From positions 1 to 64,000 of the forward strand of contig CAWBWT010000001.1 in assembly GCA_963792675.1 (NCBI GenBank): DNA of 64,000 bases, given 5' to 3'. The DNA comes from JBBROS01 sp963792675 (GTDB lineage: Bacteria > Pseudomonadota > Alphaproteobacteria > Acetobacterales > Acetobacteraceae). Under the pieces are notes generated by a model. The model had not been told where the DNA came from. It did not search any database and was given only the letters and a program-made list of their open reading frames with translations. A program made the translations under genes and the position numbers. This document shows, piece after piece, positions 63,152 through 64,000 of the stretch. The first letter of the stretch is position 1. Every line of letters begins with the position of its first letter.

Positions 63152-64000
63152 TCAGGCGGCCGGCAGCAGCGCCTCGAGCGCCGCCCAAGCGTCCGGCGTG
63201 ATGGGGATCCCGGCCTCGGCCGCCCGGGCGCGGGCCGTCAGCCGGCGCTCGCCCGGAAGGCGCGACTGCCCGGCCCGGCCCAACGCCTCGACCAAGTCGT
63301 CCACGCGCCCGGCAAACGGCGCCAAGCCGGCCGCGCCGGCGGCGGGATCGATGACGACCACCGTCTGCCCGGTACGCGGCGTGCGCGCGCCCGGATAGGC
63401 AGAGGAGTCGACCTCATGGGAAAAACTCGCACCCACCAGGGCCGCGCATAGAAGCTCGACCATCATGGCGATCGAGGCGCCCTTGTGGCCGCCGAAGGTG
63501 GACAGCGCGCCGCCATCGAGGATCGCGTGCGGATCGGTCGTGGGCTGGCCGTCGCGGTCGATCCCCTGCCCCACCGCCAGCGTGCGGCCTTCGCGCGCCG
63601 CCACCTGGACGTCGCCATGCGCCATCGTGGACGTAGCCATGTCGAAGATCAGCGGCGGCGACCCCACCCGGGGAGCCGCGAAGGCGACCGGGTTGGTGCC
63701 ATAAATCGGGCGGCTCGCGCCGGGCGGCGCGACCACCGGAATGGAGTTGACCATCGACAGCGCCACCAAGCCGCGCTCGGCGAACGGCTCGACGTCGGGG
63801 TAGAGCGCGGCAAGATGGTGCGATTCCCGGATCGCCAAGAACGCGATCCCCTGACTGCGCGCCTTGGCCAGCAGCAGGTCCCGCGCCGCCGCCAGCGCCA
63901 CCTGGGCGAAACCGTTGCGGGCGTCGACCCGCACGACGCCGGGCGCGGCGTCATGCACCACCGGTTCCGCGCGTCCGTCGACCCAGCCGCTTCTGAGGGT
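63152..64000 (-). CDS. Ldh_2 family reductase, 5' end beyond the window
   Basis: Malate/L-lactate dehydrogenase-type NAD(P)-dependent oxidoreductase: IAFLAIRESHHLAALYPDVE, SMVNSIPVVAPPGASRPIYG, TNPVAFAAPR, IFDMATSTMAHGDVQVAARE and GGALSTFGGHKGASIAMMVE. The frame continues upstream past 64000 (TLRSGWVDGRAEPV), so roughly the first 60 residues are missing. Relatives include delta-1-pyrroline-2-carboxylate reductases and ureidoglycolate or lactate dehydrogenases. The proline-racemase-family neighbour favours pyrroline-2-carboxylate reduction to L-proline (inference). Confidence 0.78.
   Translation of the reverse strand, partial: TLRSGWVDGRAEPVVHDAAPGVVRVDARNGFAQVALAAARDLLLAKARSQGIAFLAIRESHHLAALYPDVEPFAERGLVALSMVNSIPVVAPPGASRPIYGTNPVAFAAPRVGSPPLIFDMATSTMAHGDVQVAAREGRTLAVGQGIDRDGQPTTDPHAILDGGALSTFGGHKGASIAMMVELLCAALVGASFSHEVDSSAYPGARTPRTGQTVVVIDPAAGAAGLAPFAGRVDDLVEALGRAGQSRLPGERRLTARARAAEAGIPITPDAWAALEALLPAA

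Noticed and set aside
1..64000. tRNA or rRNA genes and riboswitches
   Set aside because: No cloverleaf, conserved rRNA block or recognisable aptamer was seen on either strand.

Overview
The window is GC-rich DNA from an alphaproteobacterium. The IS complement, the gene families and the style of overlapping start and stop codons fit Rhodospirillales/Acetobacteraceae best, but no marker gene here fixes the taxonomy.

Layout. 1-5.2 kb is a graveyard of nested insertion sequences: an IS6 fragment cut by an IS256-family element, which also truncates a glycosyltransferase, followed by an IS701-like element split by an IS3-family element that still has a 5-bp target duplication. 5.2-6.5 kb holds small hypothetical genes. 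6.8-31.8 kb is the most coherent unit. gspD lies on the + strand and faces a very long minus-strand array that reads, 5' to 3': a giant secreted beta-helix protein, three cupredoxin/multicopper-oxidase-like proteins, a Met/His-rich secreted protein, a subtilisin-like protein, gspE-F-G-H-I-J-L-M-C, a SCO copper chaperone, a cytochrome c/periplasmic-binding-protein fusion, and gspK. I read this as a dedicated type II secretion system plus the copper oxidase complex it exports, possibly for extracellular metal oxidation. 32.3-34 kb is a lytic transglycosylase gene broken by an ISAzo13-family element. 34.5-36.9 kb is a secreted clan-A glycoside hydrolase with proline-rich repeats. 37.6-38.1 kb is an IS1380 remnant, 38.35-40.5 kb a two-component system, and 41-42.4 kb another IS3-family element. 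42.6-46.1 kb is a metallophore-type ABC importer with a DUF2946 protein. 46.3-50.4 kb has a decayed FkbM methyltransferase, a DUF2334 deacetylase-like protein and a LuxR-type regulator. 50.6-61.9 kb resembles the NfrB/NfrA surface-glycan (phage N4 receptor) pathway together with its sugar supply: an NfrB-like glycosyltransferase, a long TPR/outer-membrane protein, a DUF4434-like protein, WecB and GlmS. 62.1-64 kb is a hydroxyproline-type pair (proline racemase family plus Ldh_2 reductase), the last gene running off the window.

Most unusual signal. Three copies of a 50-56 bp hairpin element sit inside transposase genes of two unrelated IS families. They share the core AAGGTTCC and have different but self-complementary stems. 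Excising each restores the expected protein alignment, so they look like a small mobile palindromic element family.

Caveat. Many conserved genes (giant protein, multicopper oxidases, peptidase, NfrA-like, WecB, GlmS and others) carry single-base frame breaks, mostly in G/C runs, while other blocks are intact over more than 10 kb. Sequence or assembly error is the simplest explanation for most, real decay for some. I mark broken genes as pseudogenes 'as sequenced'.
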